NCBI GenBank assembly: GCA_945878745.1
Contig: CAMDVY010000204.1
Location: 1 to 5,999, forward strand
Source of the DNA: Klebsiella pneumoniae
GTDB taxonomy: Bacteria > Pseudomonadota > Gammaproteobacteria > Pseudomonadales > Azotimanducaceae
Direction: 5' to 3'
Length of the DNA: 5,999 nucleotides
Every line of letters begins with the position of its first letter. The stretch's first letter is position 1. The translations under genes were made by a program, and so were the position numbers. This document shows positions 1-5,999 of the stretch, piece by piece. A model generated the notes under the pieces. The model was given only the letters and a program-made list of their open reading frames with translations. It made no database searches and was not told the DNA's origin.

Positions 1-470
1 TGCATGCCCGCGATGTTGGCTTTTTCGCCTTTGCGTTCAACGTCGCTCTTGGGCTCCGACCACTCACAAGCCTCCTCATCAACGCCTGCGGACGCTCCTG
101 TCTGCGCCGACTGGGCTTCTTCGGCATCGGCCATGCCTTTCTGGATCTGTGCGCGCTGATCCGCGAATGAGGTCTGGGTGTACTGCTTCTTCTTGAGGTT
201 CAGATCGAACTGCTGATCCTGATCCAGTCGAACAATCTGCGCAGTTGGCCCGCCACGGCCCGCCAGCATGCGCATCATGCCGGATTGCATCTGCATGTCG
301 TTGTCGATTCTCGCGTTGTTGCCTGAGATTCGAGTGGTCGTGTTAATCGACATGTTGGCCATCGACATGAGGCCTGTACCTTCGACTTTGACAACTTCCT
401 GCAGCGTCACATCCGCCATTCCATACGGTGTGATCAGAAACAACACGAACAAACGGGCAATGGCTTTCAT
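1..470 (-). CDS. DUF4412-like secreted protein, N-terminal part (runs off left edge)
   Basis: The minus strand is open from an ATG at 470 to the window edge, giving 156 residues without a stop; the C-terminus is missing. An AGGAG at 479-483 lies 8 bases before the ATG and supports this start. Residues 1-19 form a signal peptide (basic Lys/Arg, then a hydrophobic stretch ending in GMA before Asp20), so the product is probably periplasmic or surface-exposed. The mature part has a beta-rich look, a Met-rich stretch (residues 35-68), an 'IVRLDQDQQFDLNLKKKQYTQ' type segment near residues 79-99, and 'VERKGEKANIAG' near 144-155. Those last two segments resemble the DUF4412 family pattern, in which a residue-binding strand is followed by a 'k.Y.e' motif and a 'G.k..I.G' motif. 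The molecular function of the family is unknown to me. The gene lies 101 bases downstream of the alkylsulfatase on the same strand, so co-transcription is possible, and I saw no terminator hairpin between them. The coding call is firm; the family call is from pattern memory. Confidence 0.75.
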   Translation of the reverse strand, partial: MKAIARLFVLFLITPYGMADVTLQEVVKVEGTGLMSMANMSINTTTRISGNNARIDNDMQMQSGMMRMLAGRGGPTAQIVRLDQDQQFDLNLKKKQYTQTSFADQRAQIQKGMADAEEAQSAQTGASAGVDEEACEWSEPKSDVERKGEKANIAGM

Positions 471-571
471 ACGGTCAACTCCTGCTGACGAAATATCCAG
501 GCTACGATGAACGGAATCAGAACGTCGATCAACTCTGAAACACAACTTTCCGAATTGGTTTTTCGTCCTCT

Positions 572-2563
572 TCAGGGTGTCACAATATTGAATCCTGGAT
601 CGAGCGTACCCAGAGCCTGCAACAACGTCGTGTAAGCGCCTGGATCCCCCTCCACCTTGATATCACCCCGGGCGATGAGAGGCTCCACGGGCACCCCTGC
701 AAACAGCGTCATCAACAGCGTTGGACGCTGCATGGTCAGTGTTGCCGTCGCCGGGTCGTCTACCCCTGCTTCGTGCACCAGAACGCCATTCTCGAGCGAG
801 AGCAAGTGCGACTCCTGACGGTCGGTCAGATTGATCCGCACTTGCACCGGCTTGTCAGGCAAACGCGTCGGATCGATGCGCACGGCAACAAAATCCAGGA
901 GCATTGAGGTTGGTGTAGCTGCCAGCACATCCGGACTGAAGGAGTTGATCGGACCGGCCATCACGCCTTCAGTCAATTCCTGGGCACCGGTCAGGTAGAT
1001 ATTGCGCCAGGTACCTGCCTCGGACTGGTAACCCAGCTGGGTGTACACCTCGGCCAACATCGTCCGGGCGGATTTCTGTTCCCCACCACTGAACACCAGA
1101 TGATTCAACAGGGTTGCTGCCCAGCGATAGTCGCCTTCGGCGATCGCCGTGCGCGCACCTGTCATGACCTGGTCTGCGCCACCCATCGCTGCGATGTAAC
1201 GTGCACTCTCCGCTTCCGGCGGATGCGGATTCAGATTGGCGGGATTGGCGTCATACCAGCCCATGTATCGCTGGTAGACGGCTTTGCTGTTGTGGCTCAT
1301 GGTGCCGTAGTACCCACGGTTGAACCACTGGCTGGCCAGCACCTCGGGCAATTGCAGGTTTTCAGCGATTTCACGCGAAGTGAGCCCGGAATTCATCAGC
1401 CGCACTGACTGGTCATGCAGGTATTTGTAGGCGTCGCGATGCAGGCGCAGGAATTCTGATACGTCCTCGCTGCCGTATCTTGGTATGCCATGGGCTGCAA
1501 ACAGCACATCGCTGCGCCCGGCGTAGCGGCGGAGTGACTCCGTCAGATAGTCCGCCCAGCCTTTTGCGTCCCGGACCAGCGCGCCTCTGGCTGGCAGCAG
1601 ATTGTGCATCGTCAGATTGGCGTTCTCTGCCATGAACAATGCACGACGACCCGGCAGATAGAAGTTCATTTCAGCTGGTGCTTCGGTGCCTGGTGTCACC
1701 TGAAACTCCACCTGCAGATTGCCGATCTGCATGGTGTCGCCGGTGTGTTCAATGATCTTCGTCGGTGCGATCAACGACATCGTGCCGCGGGCGATCCGCG
1801 GCCCCAGTCCGGACGTCATTTCACCGGCTGTGCCACGTGGCAGGGTCAGCCCGAACTGGTAGCGGGCACGTCTCGACATCGCGGGCCCGGCGATGATGTT
1901 TTCGGAGACTGCATGCTCCATGAATCCATCCGGAGCAATGATCTGCGTCTTGCCGGCAGTGACATCCTCACGACTTGTCACGCCAAGCACACCACCATAG
2001 TGATCACCATGGCTGTGTGAATAGATCACGGCGATCACTGGTTTTTGACCCAAACGCTCGGTCACGAGTTGCATCGCCGCCTTCGCCGCTTCCACCAAAG
2101 TGAGTGGGTCCACCACCAGCCAGCCAGTTCCCGCGTCAACAAAAGAGACGATGGACACGTCAAAACCGCGCACCTGCCAGATGCCATCGGCCAGCTTGTA
2201 CAGACCATGCCTGGTGAGGATCTGAGCCTGCCGCCAGAGACTCGGATTGGCGGTTGCCGGCGCAGCTTCCTTCAGGAAGTCGTAAGAACGAAGGTCATAC
2301 AGCGCATCACCCGCCGCGGTGCGAATGACCGGATCTGCCAGCGTGCCGATATAGCCACGATCTGCATCCGCGAAGTCCTGACGATCATCCGCTGCAACGC
2401 GCGCTGTCGCGTCAGTCATGGCTGCCCTGGTGAACGACGTGGCTTCGGCATCTGCCGCCAGTGCTCCCGTCGACTGCAGAATCAGTCCGCTCAACAGAAT
2501 GCGGATCAACCGGAGTCCAGACCGGCCCAAACGTTGCCCCGTCGAAGTCATTGATGTGATCAA
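572..2563 (-). CDS. Exported class III alkylsulfatase (SdsA1/YjcS/BDS1-like metallo-beta-lactamase fold)
   Basis: The family hydrolyses primary alkyl sulfates such as dodecyl sulfate to the alcohol plus sulfate using two zinc ions. Numbered from the TTG start at 2563, the 663-residue product is close to the length of SdsA1. Residues 1 to about 37 look like a signal peptide (Arg-rich start, hydrophobic RILLSGLILQSTGALA, then ADA), so it is probably periplasmic. The metallo-beta-lactamase domain spans roughly 115-360 and holds HSHGDH (His183, His185, Asp187, His188). Further expected zinc ligands are Glu294 in TPGTEAP, Glu313 in MAENAN and His358 in AAHG. A helical alkylsulfatase dimerisation domain follows at about 365-505, then an SCP2-like domain at about 530-655, thought to help bind hydrophobic substrate. 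The set is complete, so the enzyme should be active. The frame is open upstream to an ATG at 2614, and an in-frame ATG lies at 2551. I prefer the TTG because AGGAG lies 7 bases before it, against 19 for the ATG at 2551. The actual substrate is not shown by sequence. Confidence 0.93.
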   Translation of the reverse strand: MITSMTSTGQRLGRSGLRLIRILLSGLILQSTGALAADAEATSFTRAAMTDATARVAADDRQDFADADRGYIGTLADPVIRTAAGDALYDLRSYDFLKEAAPATANPSLWRQAQILTRHGLYKLADGIWQVRGFDVSIVSFVDAGTGWLVVDPLTLVEAAKAAMQLVTERLGQKPVIAVIYSHSHGDHYGGVLGVTSREDVTAGKTQIIAPDGFMEHAVSENIIAGPAMSRRARYQFGLTLPRGTAGEMTSGLGPRIARGTMSLIAPTKIIEHTGDTMQIGNLQVEFQVTPGTEAPAEMNFYLPGRRALFMAENANLTMHNLLPARGALVRDAKGWADYLTESLRRYAGRSDVLFAAHGIPRYGSEDVSEFLRLHRDAYKYLHDQSVRLMNSGLTSREIAENLQLPEVLASQWFNRGYYGTMSHNSKAVYQRYMGWYDANPANLNPHPPEAESARYIAAMGGADQVMTGARTAIAEGDYRWAATLLNHLVFSGGEQKSARTMLAEVYTQLGYQSEAGTWRNIYLTGAQELTEGVMAGPINSFSPDVLAATPTSMLLDFVAVRIDPTRLPDKPVQVRINLTDRQESHLLSLENGVLVHEAGVDDPATATLTMQRPTLLMTLFAGVPVEPLIARGDIKVEGDPGAYTTLLQALGTLDPGFNIVTP

Positions 2564-2717
2564 GTCGCCTCTCCTGCCCCATGTTCCACCCATTGTTACA
2601 TCAAGTCTGGGCAACGCCGATAGGCAACAGGTGAATCATCTGGCAAATGGAACCCCCATAGGATTCCCGACACCATAGCGCCACAATGACGCACCACGAG
2701 CCGCACTGAGTGACCCC
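2564..2717. promoter_or_regulatory. Divergent intergenic region between alkylsulfatase and PIG-L deacetylase
   Basis: These 154 bases separate two genes read outward, so promoters for both should lie here. I see no strong sigma-70 pair. The best minus-strand candidate is TTGCCA followed 18 bases later by a poor TATCGG; the plus strand offers only weak matches. A short direct repeat GGCAAC occurs at 2610-2615 and 2623-2628. The promoter role is inferred from gene direction, not from a recognised motif. Confidence 0.4.
2568..2575 (-). promoter_or_regulatory. Ribosome binding site deciding the alkylsulfatase start
   Basis: On the minus strand this reads AGGAGAGG. The AGGAG core (2571-2575) is 7 bases from the TTG at 2563 but 19 bases from the in-frame ATG at 2551, and it lies inside the longer open frame that begins at 2614. 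It therefore argues for the TTG start, with a signal peptide beginning MITSMTSTG. Translation from the ATG at 2551 would still leave a usable signal peptide, so the choice is probable rather than certain. Confidence 0.6.
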
Positions 2718-3527
2718 ATGAGCCTGCGCATCATCGCCTTTGGCGCCCATCCGGATGACTGTGAACTGTGCGTAGGGGGAACAGCGGCCAAATGGGTCGC
2801 GGCCGGTCACCAAGTGAAATTTGTGTCGATGACCAACGGCAACGTCGGACATTTCACCAAGTCCGGCCCTGAACTGGCCGCCATTCGAAAAGCGGAAGTT
2901 GAAGACTGCGCAAGAATCCTCGGCATCACCACAGAAGTCCTCGACATCAACGATGGCGAACTGGAGCCTGGCCTTGCGAATCGACAGACAGTGATCCGGC
3001 TGATCCGCGAGTGGCGCGCCGACATCGTGCTCTGTCATCGAACAAACGATTACCATCCGGACCATCGATACACCGGGCAACTCGTCCAGGATTCGGCTGT
3101 ACTCCTGGTCGCGAAGTTCTATCTGCCGCAGATTCCGGCGCTGGAACGCAACCCCGTCTTCCTCTATTACGCAGATGAGTTCCAGAAACCAGCACCGTTT
3201 GAACCATCCATCATCGTCGCCGTAGATGATGTCATCGAAATCCGGCGGGCGCTGATCGATGCCCTGCCCTCGCAGTTTGCCGACAAGGAATCCTGGATGG
3301 GGGCAAAAATGCCAGGGCTACCCGACGACCAAGATGGCAGGCGGATCAAGATTCGCGAATGGCTGCTCGGGCGCGAACGACGAATCGCAGAACGTTTTCG
3401 TTCACACCTCGTGGAAAGATATGGGGCGCAGATCGGCGAACACGTTGAACATGCAGAAGCCTTTGAACACAGCGAGTACGGTGCGCAGGTATCCCTCGAC
3501 AAGCTGGAACGAATGTTTCCGAGGTAA
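2718..3527 (+). CDS. PIG-L/LmbE-family zinc-dependent deacetylase
   Basis: This is a complete 269-residue protein with no signal peptide, so it is probably cytoplasmic. Members of the family remove N-acetyl groups from sugar-linked substrates (for example GlcNAc-PI, GlcNAc-inositol or bacillithiol precursors). The N-terminal beta strand leads into AHPDDCE, with His11 and Asp14 as expected zinc ligands and Asp13 as the expected general base. The second motif, YHPDHR, supplies His113 and His116, with His116 the likely third ligand. The N-terminal Rossmann-like core ends near residue 135. The C-terminal helices finish in EAFEHSEYGAQVS, an ending I associate with a branch of uncharacterised PIG-L proteins. 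The ATG at 2718 directly precedes the conserved first strand; the Shine-Dalgarno is weak (GAGTGA a few bases upstream). The gene is divergent from the alkylsulfatase and convergent with the AsmA-like gene, so it appears to be a single-gene unit. The fold and chemistry are secure; the substrate cannot be told from sequence or neighbours. Confidence 0.92.
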   Translation: MSLRIIAFGAHPDDCELCVGGTAAKWVAAGHQVKFVSMTNGNVGHFTKSGPELAAIRKAEVEDCARILGITTEVLDINDGELEPGLANRQTVIRLIREWRADIVLCHRTNDYHPDHRYTGQLVQDSAVLLVAKFYLPQIPALERNPVFLYYADEFQKPAPFEPSIIVAVDDVIEIRRALIDALPSQFADKESWMGAKMPGLPDDQDGRRIKIREWLLGRERRIAERFRSHLVERYGAQIGEHVEHAEAFEHSEYGAQVSLDKLERMFPR

Positions 3528-3549
3528 CACGCGTCGCTATTCGTTGCGC

Positions 3550-5065
3550 TTAGTCTTCACCCTTGCCCGTGATCTTGCGCCAGACACTGCGGGTGGTGGT
3601 TCCGATCTTGCTGCCGACGCGCTTGAGGACATTTGGCTGGCCCTCCGTACCCTCCCCTCGCCATTCGCGGGCGCGGCATCCATCAGACCTTCGGCAACTG
3701 CGCCAGCGGCTCGCGCTCCTTCTGCACCCAGCTCATCGGCAAGTTGATTCGCGACCACGTCACCCGCCAGGCCAGACACCAGAGCACGCACGGCCGGTGG
3801 GCGCTGTTGCTGCAACTCGTTTCTCGAACTCTCTGAAACCCCATCTTCAAGCTGCATGGTCTGCTGCACAGCCGAGACCCGAACATCATCCGGCTGATCC
3901 TGCAGACTGCTCTCCGTGACCGTCGCCGCATAGAGCGCGGCCGGACGAAATCGTTCATCCCTCAGGTTCCCCTCAAATGAACTGTTCGCCGTGGTACCAG
4001 CGGCATAACGCTGCTGCGTATCCAATTGCACATATTCGACACCTTCGAGTTGCAGATCCGGCGCCCTGACGCGCAAAAAACTGCGATCAAAGACCTCGAA
4101 ATCAACGGATCCGTTCATCACTCCGGACGCCGTGCTGAGTTCCGGCGATGGCATCAGACGGGAAACCGTTTCAGCGGAGAATTGCTGCAACGTCAGCCGA
4201 CCCCGCAGTGTCGGATCCCACACCAATGGCTGTAGCCGCCAATCGGGCTCGCCGGGTGCGGGAGGTCGCCAGGAAGTCGATTGCCCGCAGAGGACACCCG
4301 CACCCGCCCGGCGCCGACATTGGCTTCGAACTCATAGGACTGGATCCGACCGGCATCGGTAACAGGCCAGTGGACGTCCCGCGCCCGCAACTGACCATCC
4401 TGCAACCGAATGTCGGCGAATCGGGTGAGCATCGTTGTACCATCGGAATCGCCGGGCATTTCTTCACGCCACTGAACCGTCAGCCCATCGATCAGCACCC
4501 AATCGAGTCGGACTACGGCTTGTCCGGGACTTGGCGCCGGAGCATTGACGCGGCCACCGACCGGGACAGTTTGTGAATCCGCACTGTTGGTCCCCGGCGG
4601 CTGACCATTGCCAATCAATGCAGCAATGCGACGGCTGTCCAGCACACCGAACAGATTCCATTCGCCGCCCAGGGGTTTGTACAACCGGAATACCGGGCGA
4701 TGCAGACTCAACTGGTAAATCGCCCCGCGCCAGCCATCGATCAAGCGCAGCAGGGAAAATTCGAGGGCCAGTTCAGGCACTTCAACGATCGGCTCGATCT
4801 CACCGGGTACTGGAATCGTCAGCCCCGATGCGGAAATCTTCTGCTCGATCCAGTTCACCGACCAGCCTTCGGTATGCAGATCGATGCCGATGCTCTGCGC
4901 CCATTCATTGGCGGCAAAGTTGAGGGACTGCGGCAGGTAGACGTAGTTGAAGGCTATCCAGAAAAAACCCACGGAGGCCGCGATCCACCAAATGCGCACA
5001 CGATGAACAATTGAACCCAGAAAACCAGGTTTACGGAGAACGGCCGCAGCTGCTGTGTCTTTCAT
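3550..5065 (-). pseudogene. AsmA-like membrane-anchored protein, interrupted by two apparent single-base losses
   Basis: Three minus-strand frames join into one protein of about 505 residues. The first runs from the ATG at 5065 to near 4255. The second runs from there to near 3655. The third ends at TAA 3550-3552. Each switch needs one extra base and sits by a short C/G run (4254-4262; 3654-3657). Read literally, the first frame stops at 4193 and the second at 3537. The N-terminus has a basic stretch and a membrane segment (residues about 24-44, VRIWWIAASVGFFWIAF), then beta-rich sequence with 'GWSVNW', 'ISASGLTIP' and 'LHRPVFRLYKPLGGEWNLFGVL'. This resembles the AsmA/DUF748 pattern of inner-membrane-anchored envelope proteins linked to outer-membrane assembly or lipid movement. 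The C-terminal part is helical, with a basic end RSVWRKITGKGED. The frame is open upstream to a GTG at 5206, but I prefer the ATG at 5065 because the membrane segment follows it; its Shine-Dalgarno is weak (GAAG). This may be a sequencing artefact in an intact gene rather than a true pseudogene. The family call is moderate. Confidence 0.65.
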
Positions 5066-5297
5066 GTCTTCAACCCCGCACGTTGCCGCGCTGCTTCCCG
5101 CCGCACCTTGCAAACCACTTCCCAAACCAATTGCAGCAAGCCTGGAAGCAGGGTCTGCCAGAAGATCGCAGTCGAACCTTACCGCGCAGGCTTCATCGGC
5201 GTCCACAGTCAGTCATTCATGACCTGGTGAGGGCGAAACAAGGTCACAATGGGTAGTATCGAGACGTCGCAGCAACGTCCATCGAAGGATACGACCT
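5066..5297. promoter_or_regulatory. Divergent intergenic region between AsmA-like gene and PQQ dehydrogenase
   Basis: This 232-base region separates two genes read outward and presumably holds both promoters. If the AsmA-like gene began at the in-frame GTG at 5206, only 91 bases would remain. A TAGTAT at 5254-5259 on the plus strand could be a -10 element for the dehydrogenase, but no good -35 lies 16-18 bases before it. A 12-base dyad is listed separately. No riboswitch or terminator structure was recognised. Confidence 0.4.
5212..5223. repeat. Short inverted repeat GTCAT-TC-ATGAC, possible operator
   Basis: Two perfect 5-base arms (GTCAT and ATGAC) flank a 2-base centre, 74 bases before the PQQ dehydrogenase start. 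The shape and place would suit a regulator binding site, but arms this short occur often by chance and I do not recognise the motif. Confidence 0.25.
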
Positions 5298-5999
5298 ATG
5301 AACTGGATTCCCTGCCGGGCTCCTGCCTTGCTCAGCCGCACCCTCACCATCGTTTTGACCCTGATGCTGACAGGCCCATCCCTCCTGTTGGCAGCTGGCG
5401 GGACCAATATCACCGACGCCGACATCGCGCGCACCTCGAATACATCCGATTGGCTCGCCTACGGCAGAACTCACGACGAACAGCGGTTCAGCCCGTTGAC
5501 GGACATCAACGCGACCAACGTCGGCCAGCTCGGCGCGGCCTGGCATCTGGATCTGCCAACCGACAGCGGGCTCGTGTCAACGCCCCTGGTCGCCAATGGC
5601 GTGCTCTATTTCACCGGCAGCATGAATGTGGTTCGGGCGGTTGACGCGCGTTCCGGCAAGCTGTTGTGGTCCCACGACCCACAAGTGGCTGAGGAGATTG
5701 CCGGCCGCAAGAAAACGGGCTGGATGCACAACCGCGGACTCTCCCTGTACGGCAACAAGCTGTTCAGCGCCACCTGGGACGGACGATTGCAGGCGCTGGA
5801 TCTGCAGACCGGCAAACTCATCTGGTCAACCCGCACCTTTGACTTGGGTGAACCGCTGTACATCACTGGCGCTCCGAAGGCATTCAAGAACAAGGTTCTG
5901 ATTGGCAACGGTGGTACCGAAAACGGCCCGTCCCGTGGGTATGTGACCGCCTATGACGCCGACACCGGCAAGCAGGTCTGGCGATTTTACATCGTGCCA
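5298..5999 (+). CDS. Exported PQQ-dependent alcohol dehydrogenase, N-terminal part (runs off right edge)
   Basis: The frame is open from the ATG at 5298 to the window edge, 234 residues; the family is usually about 550-700 residues, so more than half is missing. AAGGA at 5285-5289 lies 8 bases before the ATG. Residues 1-33 form a signal peptide (Arg-containing start, hydrophobic LTIVLTLMLTGPSLLLAA), placing the enzyme in the periplasm. The mature part opens with the family signature WLAYGRTHDEQRFSPLTDIN (52-71). Three propeller-blade repeats of the type 'A.DA.TGK..W' follow at 114-124, 166-176 and 218-228, spaced 52 residues apart. Glu208 in GNGGTENG aligns with the calcium ligand Glu177 of methanol dehydrogenase, and Arg146 in NRG with Arg109. 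Two features are unusual: the adjacent cysteine pair is absent (Thr140-Gly141 instead), and Val93 stands where the PQQ-contacting Glu55 is expected. Whether a C-terminal haem c domain exists cannot be seen. The enzyme would oxidise an alcohol and pass electrons to a cytochrome or quinone; the substrate is unknown. Confidence 0.9.
   Translation, partial: MNWIPCRAPALLSRTLTIVLTLMLTGPSLLLAAGGTNITDADIARTSNTSDWLAYGRTHDEQRFSPLTDINATNVGQLGAAWHLDLPTDSGLVSTPLVANGVLYFTGSMNVVRAVDARSGKLLWSHDPQVAEEIAGRKKTGWMHNRGLSLYGNKLFSATWDGRLQALDLQTGKLIWSTRTFDLGEPLYITGAPKAFKNKVLIGNGGTENGPSRGYVTAYDADTGKQVWRFYIVP

Noticed and set aside
263..366. Met-rich stretch in the DUF4412-like protein as a possible metal-binding site
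   Set aside because: Eight Met in residues 35-68 is striking, but the spacing has no known metal-binding pattern, and I recall Met in this region being common in DUF4412 proteins.
2045..2554. 169-residue plus-strand open frame opposite the alkylsulfatase
   Set aside because: It is an Arg/His/Cys-rich antisense shadow of a gene with complete catalytic motifs, without a recognisable domain or ribosome site.
2601..3080. 159-residue minus-strand open frame across the PIG-L gene
   Set aside because: It overlaps a well-supported deacetylase on the other strand and shows no domain; it is an antisense shadow.
3528..3549. Possible shared terminator between the convergent deacetylase and AsmA-like genes
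   Set aside because: Only an interrupted CGC..CG / CG..GCG pairing is possible in 22 bases, with no T run on either strand.
4193..5206. A 337-residue minus-strand protein starting at GTG 5206 and a separate 229-residue protein at 3537-4226
   Set aside because: The first 47 residues precede a natural ATG and membrane segment, and the end is out-of-frame-like. The second has no ATG and only a TTG inside continuous coding sequence. One frameshifted gene explains both better.
5254..5259. TAGTAT as a -10 promoter element for the PQQ dehydrogenase
   Set aside because: No acceptable -35 lies 16-18 bases upstream, and single hexamer matches are common by chance.
5249..5644. 131-residue plus-strand open frame overlapping the dehydrogenase start
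   Set aside because: It is rich in Arg, His and Gln, typical of a shifted frame; the overlapping frame from 5298 carries a signal peptide and PQQ-enzyme signatures.

Overview
The window reads as an ordinary chromosomal stretch from a fairly GC-rich proteobacterium, probably a gammaproteobacterium. This is an inference from protein character, GC-rich third codon positions and clear Shine-Dalgarno sites; no taxonomic marker is present. There are no RNA genes, CRISPR arrays, insertion sequences or phage genes that I can support.

Layout, left to right. (1) Positions 1-470, minus strand: the N-terminal part of a secreted DUF4412-like protein that runs off the left edge. (2) 572-2563, minus: a complete exported class III alkylsulfatase of the SdsA1/YjcS/BDS1 type, with a metallo-beta-lactamase fold, dimerisation domain and SCP2-like domain. 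It probably starts at a TTG. (3) 2718-3527, plus, divergent from the sulfatase: a complete PIG-L/LmbE-family zinc deacetylase. (4) 3550-5065, minus, convergent with the deacetylase: an AsmA-like membrane-anchored protein broken by two apparent single-base losses, each beside a short C/G run. Restoring both gives one protein of about 505 residues. (5) 5298-5999, plus, divergent from the AsmA-like gene: the first 234 residues of an exported PQQ-dependent alcohol dehydrogenase that runs off the right edge.

Four of the five products carry a signal peptide or membrane anchor, so most of the window concerns the cell envelope or periplasm. A possible functional link is that the alkylsulfatase would release a fatty alcohol from an alkyl sulfate and a PQQ alcohol dehydrogenase could oxidise it. 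The two genes are about 2.7 kb apart on opposite strands with unrelated genes between them, so this is only a suggestion.

The points most worth checking are the double frameshift in the AsmA-like gene, including a likely true C-terminus hidden in a third frame, and the PQQ dehydrogenase's lack of the adjacent-cysteine pair and of one cofactor-contacting glutamate. I found no convincing new multi-gene system.
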